Positions 27,901 to 36,073 are shown, counted from the first letter of the stretch. The stretch: DNA of 64,000 nt from Bordetella parapertussis (GCA_945866125.1 CAMBFZ010000005.1:76776-140775), one strand, 5' to 3'. Numbers and translations are program-made. Notes: generated by a model from the letters alone, not told the origin.

Positions 27901-28890
27901 CTCGGCGACGTTGGTAGCCAGCACAATGCGACGCGCATTGCTTGATTTAAAAACACGCTCCTGCTCTTGGGCAGACAGTCTTGCATAGAGCGGCAAGATC
28001 TCTACGTGCGGCGGATGATGCTTGCGCAGCGCTTCGGCGGCATCCCGAATTTCGCGCTCACCCGGCAAAAATACCAGTACATCGCCGGGTCCGATCAGCG
28101 CTAACTCGTCGACGGCGTCAACGATGGCGTCCATCAAATCGCGCTGCTCTTTGGCTTTTTGCGCAGCGCCAGGCCGCGCGACGAGCGCTACGTCAGCCTC
28201 CACCGGGCGATAGCGCAGCTCGACCGGGTAAAGCCGACCGGACACTTCAATAACCGGCGCCGGTTTGTCAAGGGACCCGAAATGACGCGCAAAACGATCC
28301 GCATCGATGGTCGCCGACGTGATGATGACTTTAAGATCAGGCCGCTTGGGTAGCAGCTGCTTGAGGTAGCCGAGCAAAAAATCAATATTGAGGCTGCGCT
28401 CATGGGCCTCATCGATGATCAGGGTGTCATATTGTTTTAACAACGGGTCGCCCTGGGTTTCAGCCAGCAAAATACCGTCCGTCATCAGCTTGACCCAGGC
28501 ACCGCTGGAAAGGGTGTCGTTGAAGCGCACCTTGAAGCCCACGTGCATGCCCGGCGGCGAGCCGAGCTCTTGCGCAATCCGCTTGGCCGTCGAGGTCGCA
28601 GCAATGCGGCGCGGCTGAGTGTGACCAATCAGACCACGCTGACCACGTCCGAGCTGCAAGCAGATTTTGGGCAGCTGCGTGGTCTTGCCGGAGCCGGTCT
28701 CACCGCAAACAATGATGACCTGATGCGCGGCCAGCGCAGCGGCAATCTCCTCGCGCCGGCCCGACACCGGCAACTCCTCCGGAAAACTCACAGGGGGCAG
28801 CGGATGACGGTGCGGTTGAGGCGACGCAGGGGCTTGAGGGCGGGTGGCCGGTTTGGGCCCGGCTTTTTTAGGGGAATCAGGTACGGACAT
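24994..28890 (-). CDS. hrpA: ATP-dependent RNA helicase HrpA (DEAH box)
   Basis: A very long (1298 residues) DEAH/RHA helicase, the usual size of HrpA. The N-terminal 40 residues are Pro- and Lys-rich. Then follow Walker A CGETGSGKTTQLPK, DEAH in IIDEAHERSLNID, SATID, the motif NVAETSLTVPGI and QRAGRCGRVAAG, then the HA2 and OB-fold domains (about 450-700) and the large C-terminal DUF3418 region. HrpA resolves stalled or collided ribosomes in E. coli. Its ATG at 28890 overlaps the region where argA starts on the other strand, so the two genes are divergent with shared control DNA. Confidence 0.96.
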   Translation of the reverse strand: MSVPDSPKKAGPKPATRPQAPASPQPHRHPLPPVSFPEELPVSGRREEIAAALAAHQVIIVCGETGSGKTTQLPKICLQLGRGQRGLIGHTQPRRIAATSTAKRIAQELGSPPGMHVGFKVRFNDTLSSGAWVKLMTDGILLAETQGDPLLKQYDTLIIDEAHERSLNIDFLLGYLKQLLPKRPDLKVIITSATIDADRFARHFGSLDKPAPVIEVSGRLYPVELRYRPVEADVALVARPGAAQKAKEQRDLMDAIVDAVDELALIGPGDVLVFLPGEREIRDAAEALRKHHPPHVEILPLYARLSAQEQERVFKSSNARRIVLATNVAETSLTVPGIRYVVDAGNARVKRYSYRNKVEQLQIEAIAQSAVNQRAGRCGRVAAGVCIRLFEEQDFLQRAKFTEPEILRSSLAAVILRMKALRLGDVEDFPFIEPPPGRAIADGYQLLQELGAVDDDRQLTALGRQLAKLPLDPRVGRMILAGRDNVCLSEMLIIASALSVQDPRDRPVEAQGAADLAHKKFADEKSEFPAYLKIWAWFDDAIKHKKSNRQLQEHCRANFLSQLRLREWRDVHVQLLTIVREQGWRLNEAPATYEQLHTALLTGLLGNIGFKADDEPHYLGARGIKFHIWPGSTLSKKAGKWIVAAELVDTSRLYARTVAQIQPEWLEKVGGHLLKKSYGEPRWEKKSGQVSAYERATLYGLVVYSQRRINYGNFNPKEAREIFIRDALAGGDFETRAPFFAHNQKLIREIENLEHKSRRLDVLVDDELIAAFYDKLVPEGIHNAVDFEKWLKEASTKNPKLLYLNRDDLMRHEAAGVTTDLFPKLMRNAGIEMALTYHFEPGSVRDGVTLAVPLFALNQISVARCAWLVPGMLKEKAHLLLKSLPQKLRRHCVPLPDYATGFAERIHVAKKFGTGELLDALIVDVREQTTVMVRSTDFKIETLPAHHFMNFKIIDEHGRQLDMGRNLPALQAEFGGQAREQFQKIAEQTVPVAGRDEPIAAQASATAKAVAVNTPSHYQRLSTWSFGPLPELLEIQQGRQTLIGFPALVDKLSHCDLEVFDDPNEAAQIHFAGLRRLFALQLKEQLKYLEKNVPGIQQMGMQFMSLGSQEELCDQLINAGLERACLQAPLPVDAEAFNKRRDEGKARLNLLVNEIARLVGQILAEYHVLPKKLQGIKAHAAAHADMQTQLQTLIDKRFVAEQNYAQLAHFPRYLKAMQVRLDKLRADPARDARMLADWQSAAAPWQRAQKGGRHGDPKMDEYRWLLEELRVSLFAQELKTPMPVSVKRLQKVWELMQR

Positions 28891-28900
28891 GGCGGAGCGA

Positions 28901-28908
28901 ATTATAAT
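28901..28908. promoter_or_regulatory. Symmetric -10 element between hrpA and argA
   Basis: ATTATAAT reads the same on both strands and so offers a perfect TATAAT to each direction. On the plus strand a start would fall near 28915, at the argA ATG 28916; on the minus strand near 28894, just before the hrpA ATG at 28890. I find no good -35 hexamer for either side. Confidence 0.35.
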
Positions 28909-28915
28909 GCCGCTG

Positions 28916-30226
28916 ATGGAAAATCCACTTCAGTTCGTTGAATGGCTGCGCTCGGTCGCACCCTATATCCATGCCTTTCGCGGCAAGACCTTCGTCGTCG
29001 CCTTTCCCGGCGAGCTGGTGATGGCTGGCGCGCTGCCAGTGCTGGCCCATGATCTGTCTTTGCTGCATGCGCTCGGCATAAAGGTCGTGATCGTGCACGG
29101 CTCACGCCCGCAGGTCGAAGAACAATTGGCGCTGCGTCACTGCGAGACCCGTTTTCATAATGGATTGCGCATCACAGATGCCACCGCGCTTGAGTGCGCA
29201 AAAGAAGCGGCCGGCGAATTACGTCTCGATATCGAGGCGGCGTTCAGTCAGGGCTTGCCCAACACGCCGATGGCCAATGCTGCCATTCGTGTCATCTCGG
29301 GTAATTTCGTCGTGGCGCGTCCGATGGGCATTATTGACGGCATCGATCTCGAGCACACCGGCGTCACGCGCAAGATTGCCTACGAGACCATTCATCCGGT
29401 GCTCAATAATGGCAGTCTGGTATTGCTCTCACCGTTGGGGTTTTCACCGACTGGTGAAGTATTCAATCTCGCCATGGAAGACGTCGCCGTGGCTGCTGCT
29501 ACCGCGCTGCGTGCCGACAAGCTGATTTTTATCAGCGAGACCCCCATGATGCAAGACGCTGCCGGTATCGACATCCATGAGCTCTCAGCTCATCAGGCAC
29601 AGGCGGTACTGGAGTCCGGCTGCCTGCCGGCGGAATCAGCTTTTTATCTGCAGCATGCGATGGAGGCTTGCCAGGGTGGTGTGCCGCGCGCGCATATTGT
29701 GCCGTTTGCTACTGACGGCTCGGTGCTGCTTGAAATCTTTACGCATGATGGCGTTGGCACGATGGTCTCATCAGAAAACCTCGAGAGTCTGCGTGAGGCA
29801 AGCATCGAAGACCTTGGTGGCATCTTGCAACTCATAGAGCCGCTCGAGGCGAACGGTACTTTAGTCAAACGTGGACGCGAACTAATCGAGCGTGAGATTG
29901 ATTATTTTTCTGTGATTGAGCATGACGGCGTCATCTTCGGCTGCGCGGCGCTTTATCCGTTTCCACTGGAGAGCATGGCCGAGATGGCCTGTCTGACCGT
30001 GAGCCCGGACGCCCAGGCACAGGGCGATGGCGAGCGTTTGCTCAAACACCTTGAAAACCGCGCGCGGGCAGCAGGCTTTAAAAAACTATTTGTACTGACG
30101 ACCCGTACCGCGCACTGGTTTTTAAAACGTGGCTTTGTCAGTGCCAGCTTTGACGACCTGCCCAAGGATAGGCAGAACATGTACAACTGGCAGCGCAAGT
30201 CGCTTGTCCTCATTAAAAAATTATAA
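28916..30226 (+). CDS. argA: N-acetylglutamate synthase (amino-acid N-acetyltransferase)
   Basis: The first enzyme of arginine synthesis, acetylating glutamate. The classical two-domain ArgA is present: an amino-acid-kinase-like domain (GKTFVVAFPGELVMAGALPV, KVVIVHGSRPQVEEQL) that senses arginine, and a C-terminal GNAT domain (MACLTVSPDAQAQGDGERLL, LTTRTAHWFLKRGF). The ATG at 28916 (MENPLQFVEWLRSVAPYIHA) gives 436 residues, close to the E. coli enzyme (443); two in-frame ATGs at 28889 and 28907 are possible alternatives. It diverges from hrpA and is followed at 14 bases by yggX. Confidence 0.95.
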   Translation: MENPLQFVEWLRSVAPYIHAFRGKTFVVAFPGELVMAGALPVLAHDLSLLHALGIKVVIVHGSRPQVEEQLALRHCETRFHNGLRITDATALECAKEAAGELRLDIEAAFSQGLPNTPMANAAIRVISGNFVVARPMGIIDGIDLEHTGVTRKIAYETIHPVLNNGSLVLLSPLGFSPTGEVFNLAMEDVAVAAATALRADKLIFISETPMMQDAAGIDIHELSAHQAQAVLESGCLPAESAFYLQHAMEACQGGVPRAHIVPFATDGSVLLEIFTHDGVGTMVSSENLESLREASIEDLGGILQLIEPLEANGTLVKRGRELIEREIDYFSVIEHDGVIFGCAALYPFPLESMAEMACLTVSPDAQAQGDGERLLKHLENRARAAGFKKLFVLTTRTAHWFLKRGFVSASFDDLPKDRQNMYNWQRKSLVLIKKL

Positions 30227-30240
30227 GTCTGGAGAAAAAT

Positions 30241-30513
30241 ATGGCACGCACAATTCACTGCATCAAGCTTGACAAAGAAGCCGAAGGACTCGACTTGCCC
30301 CCTTATCCGGGCGAGTTGGGTAAAAAAATCTGGGAAACAGTCTCCAAAGAAGCGTGGGCAGCCTGGCTCAAACATCAAACCATGCTGGTCAACGAAAACC
30401 GCCTCAATCTAGCGGACGTGCGTGCACGCAAATATCTGGCTACACAAATGGAAAAGCATTTCTTTGGTGAGGGCGCTGATGCCGCGCAAGGCTATGTACC
30501 ACCCTCACCATAA
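30241..30513 (+). CDS. yggX: Fe(2+)-trafficking protein YggX
   Basis: A 90-residue cytosolic protein that protects iron-sulfur clusters from oxidative damage. The N-terminus MARTIHCIKLDKEAEGLD has the conserved Cys of the family, followed by PPYPGELGKKIWETVSKEAW and NLADVRARKYLATQMEKHFF. CTGGAGAAA precedes the ATG. In many bacteria the gene follows mutY; here it is the second gene after argA, with an intrinsic terminator directly behind it. Confidence 0.96.
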   Translation: MARTIHCIKLDKEAEGLDLPPYPGELGKKIWETVSKEAWAAWLKHQTMLVNENRLNLADVRARKYLATQMEKHFFGEGADAAQGYVPPSP

Positions 30514-30535
30514 AAAGGCCGCAATGGTTTGTAGC

Positions 30536-30569
30536 AAAGCCTGCCTCTTTCGGATGCAGGCTTTTTTTT
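30536..30569 (+). terminator. Strong intrinsic terminator after yggX
   Basis: AAAGCCTGC (30536-30544) pairs with GCAGGCTTT (30556-30564) around an 11-base loop, and eight T in total close the structure. It should end the argA-yggX transcript. Confidence 0.9.
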
Positions 30570-30614
30570 GCCGAGGCAATCATGCGGCGCTTCGATCTGA
30601 CCAGATACTAGACT

Positions 30615-30637
30615 ACTGCGCGCAGAAATAGCGCAGT
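30615..30637. promoter_or_regulatory. Inverted repeat upstream of the 140-residue orphan
   Basis: ACTGCGC and GCGCAGT are separated by nine bases. The repeat lies about 80 bases before the start codon and could be an operator or a transcript hairpin; no regulator is identified. Confidence 0.35.
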
Positions 30638-30714
30638 GAAAATCTTGCCGGATTCGCCAGGTTGACACATCCTTGGAAGGCAGAACATCGCCATCAACCA
30701 AAGGAGGAAACGAC

Positions 30715-31137
30715 ATGAACATCGATAAACTGGTTTTTAGAGGGCCTGCAGACGCAAACGCAGACTGGCAGGGGAAAATTGAAAAATTCAACGGCGAAAC
30801 ATCATTAGTTTTATTTCAGCGCAATGATGAGAATGGCGCATTAAAGAAGCTTGGCAGTAAAGTAGGCAACAAACTCGATGGGGTACACAAAGCCGAAAAG
30901 ATGATTGCAGAAGCCTTCAATAATCAAAGCATTGTCCTTCTTGGACAGGGTATCAATCATTCGTACTTAAGTAAGCTTCTCAATTCAACCATACAAACCA
31001 AACACACGGTCTCACAAGTCTTTGCCGCACTAGACTCAATGAAAACGGGCCCTTTTTCGTTAGAAATTAATGCAAAGATGACCGACCGAACTGATTCAAC
31101 TATCTCCAAGCCCGTCATTATCAGCAGGGAATCGTGA
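30715..31137 (+). CDS. Unknown 140-residue protein
   Basis: I do not recognise this protein. The ATG at 30715 is preceded by AAAGGAGGAAACGAC, one of the best ribosome sites in the window, so it is very likely translated. It starts MNIDKLVFRGPADANADWQG and contains helical segments such as LDGVHKAEKMIAEAFNNQSI and SYLSKLLNSTIQTKHTVSQV; no signal peptide, membrane helix or cysteine-rich motif is seen. Composition is AT-richer than its neighbours (23 G or C in bases 30781-30840). It stands alone between the yggX terminator and the convergent rpiA. Its low GC and isolation resemble the two larger orphans at 19134 and 41255. Confidence 0.7.
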   Translation: MNIDKLVFRGPADANADWQGKIEKFNGETSLVLFQRNDENGALKKLGSKVGNKLDGVHKAEKMIAEAFNNQSIVLLGQGINHSYLSKLLNSTIQTKHTVSQVFAALDSMKTGPFSLEINAKMTDRTDSTISKPVIISRES

Positions 31138-31177
31138 CAATGTCGGGCAGATTGCGTTACCCGCCCGATCAGACAAA

Positions 31178-31849
31178 TTAAAACACCAGCGTTTTAACGC
31201 CATCGCCCGTACCGAGCAAACACACATCAGCAGCTTTGCGTGCAAACAATCCCACTGTCACCACGCCAGGAAACTCATTGATCGTCTGCTCAAGCCCACG
31301 TGGATCGGTGATGCGTAAACCGGCGGCATCAATCAACCAGCATCCGTTGTCGGTGACTAGAGGCTGACCCTCTTTCATCCGCAAGCTTGGCGTTGCGCCG
31401 AGTGCCTTGAGGCGGCGACTGACGACCGCGTGCGCCATCGGGATGATTTCAATCGGCAAAGGAAATCGTCCAAGGACATCTACAAGCTTGGAGCCATCGG
31501 CGATACAGACAAATTGCGAGGCGACCGAGGCAACGATTTTTTCGCGGGTGAGCGCAGCACCGCCGCCTTTGATCATCGCGCCACTGGCATCAATTTCATC
31601 CGCGCCGTCGATATAAACAGGCATGCTATCGACTTCATTGAGATCAAACACCGGAATACCATGTGACTTCAGCCGCGCTGCCGTCGCTTCCGACGAGGCC
31701 ACAGCGCCCTGGATGCGGTCTTTTATTTTGCCAAGTTCATCAATAAAAAAATTGGCGGTGGAGCCTGTACCCACACCAATGATGGCACCGTCCACCACAT
31801 AAGCTAAGGCTGCGCGCGCCACAGCTTGCTTGAGTTCGTCTTGCGTCAT
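31178..31849 (-). CDS. rpiA: Ribose-5-phosphate isomerase A
   Basis: A 223-residue enzyme that interconverts ribose-5-phosphate and ribulose-5-phosphate in the pentose phosphate pathway. Motifs: GVGTGSTANFFIDEL (phosphate binding), SSEATAARLKSHGIPV, DGADEIDASGAMIKGGGAALTREK with the catalytic acidic residues and lysine, and the C-terminal GVVTVGLFARKAADVCLLG. It reads toward the orphan gene at 30715 with 40 bases between the two ends. A LuxR-type regulator gene lies just upstream on the same strand, and other sugar-phosphate genes follow within 10 kb. Confidence 0.96.
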   Translation of the reverse strand: MTQDELKQAVARAALAYVVDGAIIGVGTGSTANFFIDELGKIKDRIQGAVASSEATAARLKSHGIPVFDLNEVDSMPVYIDGADEIDASGAMIKGGGAALTREKIVASVASQFVCIADGSKLVDVLGRFPLPIEIIPMAHAVVSRRLKALGATPSLRMKEGQPLVTDNGCWLIDAAGLRITDPRGLEQTINEFPGVVTVGLFARKAADVCLLGTGDGVKTLVF

Positions 31850-31889
31850 GTTGAGTCACCTTGATAAAGTCAGGCGACATTTTAGCGGA

Positions 31890-32891
31890 TCAGACTGGTG
31901 CTGCGTTCGTATAGAGATATTGGGCGAGCGAGGCTTTGTCGTGCAGATCGAGCTTACGATATAAGTGGGCAAGCTGATTGCGCACCGTATGATGTGACAC
32001 ACCGAGTTCGCGCGCGATCTGCTTGTGGCTCATGCCAGCAGCAAAACGTCGCGCCACCACAAACTCGCGCGGTGTTAAAACTTCAAGCGCATCGATCGGC
32101 CGAATCCGGCACATGTTAAAACCATGCTGACGCAGCATGCTGATTTCGATTTGTTTACCCCGATACGGTTTACCGGCGCGCAGAAGTTCCAGGGCCACTT
32201 CCGGAATCGATTCCGGTGCAACATCGGGCCACTCACGCTCAAGCAAATCAAAAAATCGCGGATCAGCGATATCGATTGCGCCCTGCATGCTGACCAGACC
32301 CGTCACAGCGCCATCGTTTTTTTTGCTATGTCGCTCAAGAGCCCGAGTACGATTAATACCGATGGCACGCGAGAGATGAATCCACAAACCGTGCAGACAA
32401 GCTGCATCAGTCTGCGCAAAGCGCACATCATTTCGGCGATAGAGCACAATCCAACGCGCCGGCTTCGCGTGCGTCGGATCATCGCCATGCACCATCAAAT
32501 GACAGAGCCCAAGTTCTTCGGCAAGATTGCGCGGACCAGCTAATTCCTTCGTCTTGCGCGACGCATTGGGTGTCTTCCCTCTGCGGTATAACTCTCGGAT
32601 ACCACCGCGCGCCGGCGCAGACGGCGCATGACGAAATCCGTGGGCAACAGGGTCATCACTGAATGATGATTTCGCCAAAATCGATTCCGGCACAGTACGA
32701 GCCGGTGCGACACCGGTAGATTCGAGCGAAGCGCTTAACCCCGATTGCTGCCCCTCGCCGGTGCCGAACAGCACACCATCAAATCGGATCCAAGATTGCA
32801 ACAGCCCGATCGCCTGCGTCAAAAATTGATCGGGTGCAGCATATTCGGCCAACGCGTATAAATCTCTAACGGTGCTTGAGAATGCTTGCAA
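31890..32891 (-). CDS. LuxR-family transcriptional regulator
   Basis: A 333-residue regulator with a C-terminal GerE/LuxR helix-turn-helix (about 270-330): LTPREFVVARRFAAGMSHKQ, then IARELGVSHHTVRNQLAHLY. The first 260 residues are not a phosphoreceiver domain and do not match an acyl-homoserine-lactone domain that I can recognise; a GAF- or PAS-like sensor is possible. The start is a TTG at 32891, supported by AGGGGAGG five bases upstream and by the lack of any ATG near the N-terminus. It precedes rpiA by 40 bases and may be co-transcribed with it. The signal and targets are unknown. Confidence 0.8.
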   Translation of the reverse strand: MQAFSSTVRDLYALAEYAAPDQFLTQAIGLLQSWIRFDGVLFGTGEGQQSGLSASLESTGVAPARTVPESILAKSSFSDDPVAHGFRHAPSAPARGGIRELYRRGKTPNASRKTKELAGPRNLAEELGLCHLMVHGDDPTHAKPARWIVLYRRNDVRFAQTDAACLHGLWIHLSRAIGINRTRALERHSKKNDGAVTGLVSMQGAIDIADPRFFDLLEREWPDVAPESIPEVALELLRAGKPYRGKQIEISMLRQHGFNMCRIRPIDALEVLTPREFVVARRFAAGMSHKQIARELGVSHHTVRNQLAHLYRKLDLHDKASLAQYLYTNAAPV

Positions 32892-33300
32892 AGGAACCTC
32901 CCCTGTCGTTCTGTCAATATCGGTGTCAACTCTTGTTCGATCAGCGTCGCATGATCAATTGAATCTAAGAGTTTTAATAAATATGCAACAAAACTATAGC
33001 ATTTTTCAAACACACTTGTTGTCAATCGAACAGTATTTTTATTTTATTTCTTATAAGGAAAATTCTGCGCAGAAGAGCGCAGAATTTTTAAGAGGATAGC
33101 GAAAGCGGCTGAATGCCGAATTGCATTGGGACAAGCTTGGGGACTGAGACGATCGCAAGGGGCCTAACGCCGAACGGCTACAAATTGGCCACTAAGGCCT
33201 TGACTGTCCCGTCTGAAAAAAATTACTGCTGCCCGTACATCTTCGAACTCACGGGAGAGCATTCAATGGATACCGCTTGTACCGCCGTGTGGCTTTCGCT
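32892..33300. other. AT-rich intergenic region between the LuxR gene and eda
   Basis: These 409 bases hold no convincing gene. The left part (about 32940-33060) is very AT-rich and probably contains the promoter of the LuxR-type gene on the minus strand. A 12-bp perfect hairpin sits at 33059-33088. The right 200 bases contain only weak open frames without ribosome sites and could be a decayed remnant. Confidence 0.6.
33059..33089 (-). terminator. Bidirectional-looking terminator, 12-bp perfect stem
   Basis: AAAATTCTGCGC (33059-33070) and GCGCAGAATTTT (33077-33088) are exact complements around a six-base loop. T runs flank both sides (TTTT on minus, TTTTT on plus). It lies downstream of eda on the minus strand and could end edd-eda transcripts. 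Confidence 0.75.
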
Positions 33301-33948
33301 TCAGACCAAAGCCCCTACCCGCAAAGTGGAAGCGGCATAAGCCAGCGCCGTGATCCCTGCCCAATCGCCGCTTGCGATGACTTCTTTCGGTGTGAGCCAA
33401 GACCCGCCCACGCAGGCGACGTTATCGCAAGCCAGAAACGCGGCCGCGCTATCCTGCGTAATGCCACCGGTCGGACAAAACACCAAGTCCGGCAGAGGAC
33501 CGCGCAAGGCCTTGAGCATGCCGACGCCACCGGCGGTTACTGCAGGAAATAATTTTTGATGGACAAACCCGGCCTCACGCGCTGCCATCGCCTCAGACGG
33601 CGTCATCACCCCGGGCAGCAGCGGCAAGCCACTCTGGCGCGCGGCATCGACGAGCGTTGCCGTCAATCCGGGCGACACCCCAAAGACCGCACCAGCGTCG
33701 CGGGCCAGCTTGAATTCGTCGGGACGGGTCAGGGTCCCAACGCCGATGATGGCCTCGGGCACCGCTTGCGCGATGGCGCGTATCGCGGCGAGAGCATGCA
33801 CCGTCCGCAAGGTAATCTCTAGCACCCGAATGCCCCCCGCGACCAAGGCCTGCGCCAACGGCACGGCGTGCTCAATGTGTTCGATCGCGATCACCGGCAT
33901 CACCGGCGAGGCGCGCATGATGTCAGATAAATTTACGGGCCGGCTCAT
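33301..33948 (-). CDS. eda: KDPG aldolase (2-keto-3-deoxy-6-phosphogluconate aldolase)
   Basis: A 215-residue class I aldolase that cleaves 2-keto-3-deoxy-6-phosphogluconate to pyruvate and glyceraldehyde-3-phosphate, the last step of the Entner-Doudoroff pathway. The barrel motifs are complete: GGIRVLEITLRT with the catalytic Glu, VGTLTRPDEF, LPGVMTPSEAM, and the Schiff-base lysine in FVHQKLFPA followed by FCPTGGI. The start codon overlaps the edd stop as ATGA, so the two enzymes are translated together. Confidence 0.96.
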   Translation of the reverse strand: MSRPVNLSDIMRASPVMPVIAIEHIEHAVPLAQALVAGGIRVLEITLRTVHALAAIRAIAQAVPEAIIGVGTLTRPDEFKLARDAGAVFGVSPGLTATLVDAARQSGLPLLPGVMTPSEAMAAREAGFVHQKLFPAVTAGGVGMLKALRGPLPDLVFCPTGGITQDSAAAFLACDNVACVGGSWLTPKEVIASGDWAGITALAYAASTLRVGALV

Positions 33949-35855
33949 CGTTTTTGCCTTGTCACAGTATCTTCATCACTAAAAGGCTCGGCATCGGCAT
34001 GCGCCAGATGGAGGGCCGTCTGATCGGGCAAGGCGGGCAATCCGAAGGTCGTGGCACCCTGCTCGGCTTGGCTCACGCTGGAGCGAAACATCGCAAACAA
34101 TTCACGCCCCATGCCAAGCCCGTTTGCAGACAGATCGGCCTGAGCCGGCGCACGTGCTTGCCACAGCTGTTCATCGACCAGCGCTTGCAAGGATCCTGCC
34201 GCCGCATCAAGTAAAATCAGGTCACCATCGCGCACCCGACCCAACGCACCGCCACCCAAGACTTCGGGTGAAACGTGAATGGCCGCCGGTACTTTGCCCG
34301 ATGCCCCCGACATGCGGCCATCGGTAACAAGCGCCACATGAAAGCCTGCATCTTGCAAGCTGCCCAAGGCCGGCGTCATCGCATGCAACTCGGGCATGCC
34401 ATTGGCGCGCGGGCCCTGAAAAATCAGCACAGCGACAAAATCGCGCTGCAACTGACCCGCATGAAAAGCCTGCATGAAGTCCTCTTGCGATTGGAACACA
34501 ATGGCCGGCGCCTCGACGCGCTGGTGCTCTGGCTTGACTGCCGAGATTTTAATCACAGCCCGACCCACATTACCTTTGAGCAGACGCACGCCTCCGTCCG
34601 GCGAAAATGGCGCGGCCACCGGGCGCAAGATAGCGGTGCTGGCACTGTCTGCCGGTGCCGCGCGCCAGTGTACCTGCCCGTCCGCAGCCAGCAGCGGCTC
34701 GGCGCAATGCGCGCGCAAGCCGCGCCCGAGTACCGTGGTTACATCGTCATGCAACAAACCGGCATCAAGCAATTCACGCATCACAAAGCCGGTGCTACCA
34801 GCGGCATGAAAGGCATTGATGTCGGCGTCACCATTCGGATAGATACGTGCCAGCAGCGGTACTGCGGCCGAGAGCGCATCGAAGTCGTCCCAGTCGATGA
34901 TGATGCCGGCAGCCTTGGCAATCGCTACCAGATGTAGTGTGTGATTTGTGGATCCGCCGGTCGCAAGCAAAGCGACGATCGCATTGACGATGGATTTTTC
35001 GTCGACTACCTGTCCGACCGGAATCGGCTGCGCCGATAAACCACTGATGGCAACAGCACGCTGCGCCGCCGCTGCAGTCAACGCATTCCGCAAAGGCGTG
35101 TGCGGCTCAATGAATGCAGCGCCCGGCAGATGCAAGCCCATGACTTCCATCAGAAGCTGATTACTATTGGCGGTGCCGTAAAAAGTGCAGGTGCCGGCTT
35201 CGTGGTACGACTGCGATTCAGCTTCCAGCAGGGCCTCCCGATCGATTTTGCCTTGTGCGTAGAGCTGGCGGATACGGGATTTTTCGGGGTTGGGCATGCC
35301 ACTGCGCATGGGGCCACCCGGTATGAATACCGCCGGCAAATGACCAAAGTGCAATGCGCCGATCAAAAGCCCCGGCACAATTTTGTCGCAAATACCGAGA
35401 TAGACTGCCCCATCAAACATATTGTGGGACAGCGCCACGGCAGTAGCCATCGCGATAGTATCGCGCGAAAATAGCGACAGCTCCATGCCGGGCTGCCCCT
35501 GCGTGATGCCATCGCACATAGCCGGCACCCCACCCGCAAATTGCGCCACGCCACCGACGGCTCGCACGGCTTCGCGGATCACAGCCGGAAAATGTTCGTA
35601 AGGCTGATGCGCGGAGAGCATGTCGTTATACGCCGAGACAATCGCAATCGAGGGCGCACGAAGCTGCCGCAATGCGAGCTTGTCGTTAGCAGGGAAAGCT
35701 GCAAAACCGTGCGCGAGGTTGGTACACGACAGTGCACCACGTTGCACGCCCTGACGGCTGGCTGCGACCAAACGGGCAAGATAGACCGTACGCGTCGGAG
35801 CACTCCGTCCAGTAATACGCGCTGTGACAGCCGCGAGAGCAGGATGAACAGTCAT
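33945..35855 (-). CDS. edd: Phosphogluconate dehydratase
   Basis: A 636-residue enzyme of the IlvD/Edd family with a 4Fe-4S cluster; it dehydrates 6-phosphogluconate to KDPG. Family blocks visible are SIAIVSAYNDMLSAHQPYEH, AQFAGGVPAMCDGITQGQPG with cluster Cys, YLGICDKIVPGLL with another Cys, EAGTCTFYGTANSNQLL with a third Cys, and VTDGRMSGASGKVPAAIHVS near the C-terminus. It is the promoter-proximal gene of edd-eda and is divergent from pgi-zwf-hexR across a 302-base control region with HexR-like sites. Confidence 0.96.
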   Translation of the reverse strand: MTVHPALAAVTARITGRSAPTRTVYLARLVAASRQGVQRGALSCTNLAHGFAAFPANDKLALRQLRAPSIAIVSAYNDMLSAHQPYEHFPAVIREAVRAVGGVAQFAGGVPAMCDGITQGQPGMELSLFSRDTIAMATAVALSHNMFDGAVYLGICDKIVPGLLIGALHFGHLPAVFIPGGPMRSGMPNPEKSRIRQLYAQGKIDREALLEAESQSYHEAGTCTFYGTANSNQLLMEVMGLHLPGAAFIEPHTPLRNALTAAAAQRAVAISGLSAQPIPVGQVVDEKSIVNAIVALLATGGSTNHTLHLVAIAKAAGIIIDWDDFDALSAAVPLLARIYPNGDADINAFHAAGSTGFVMRELLDAGLLHDDVTTVLGRGLRAHCAEPLLAADGQVHWRAAPADSASTAILRPVAAPFSPDGGVRLLKGNVGRAVIKISAVKPEHQRVEAPAIVFQSQEDFMQAFHAGQLQRDFVAVLIFQGPRANGMPELHAMTPALGSLQDAGFHVALVTDGRMSGASGKVPAAIHVSPEVLGGGALGRVRDGDLILLDAAAGSLQALVDEQLWQARAPAQADLSANGLGMGRELFAMFRSSVSQAEQGATTFGLPALPDQTALHLAHADAEPFSDEDTVTRQKR

Positions 35856-35883
35856 GGTTTACACTTTTTGGATTGAAATTTTA

Positions 35884-35898
35884 TGAAATAATACTACA
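35884..35898. promoter_or_regulatory. HexR-like operator before edd
   Basis: TGAAATAATACTACA matches the known HexR palindrome pattern (TGTARTNNNAYTACA) with one changed base in the left half. It lies 29 bases upstream of the edd start codon, a position suited to repression. Confidence 0.6.
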
Positions 35899-36073
35899 TA
35901 ATTTTAATCAAAGTCATCGGAAAAGTATGGTCGATATCGCAAAAAGGAAGTAATGACAAACTCGAAATTATGCCTATACACAGACGCATTTTCTGCCTAT
36001 AAGCCTTGATATACTTCAAACTGAGACACAATAAGGTTCGACCATAGAACGCCATAGTGGCGCCGAAAAAAAT

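Noticed and set aside
33100..33300. tRNA gene in the eda-LuxR gap
   Set aside because: No cloverleaf with T-loop GGTTCRA and acceptor pairing could be formed.
33113..33340. 75-codon plus-strand frame running into eda
   Set aside because: No ribosome site, ends inside eda on the opposite strand and resembles no protein; treated as chance.
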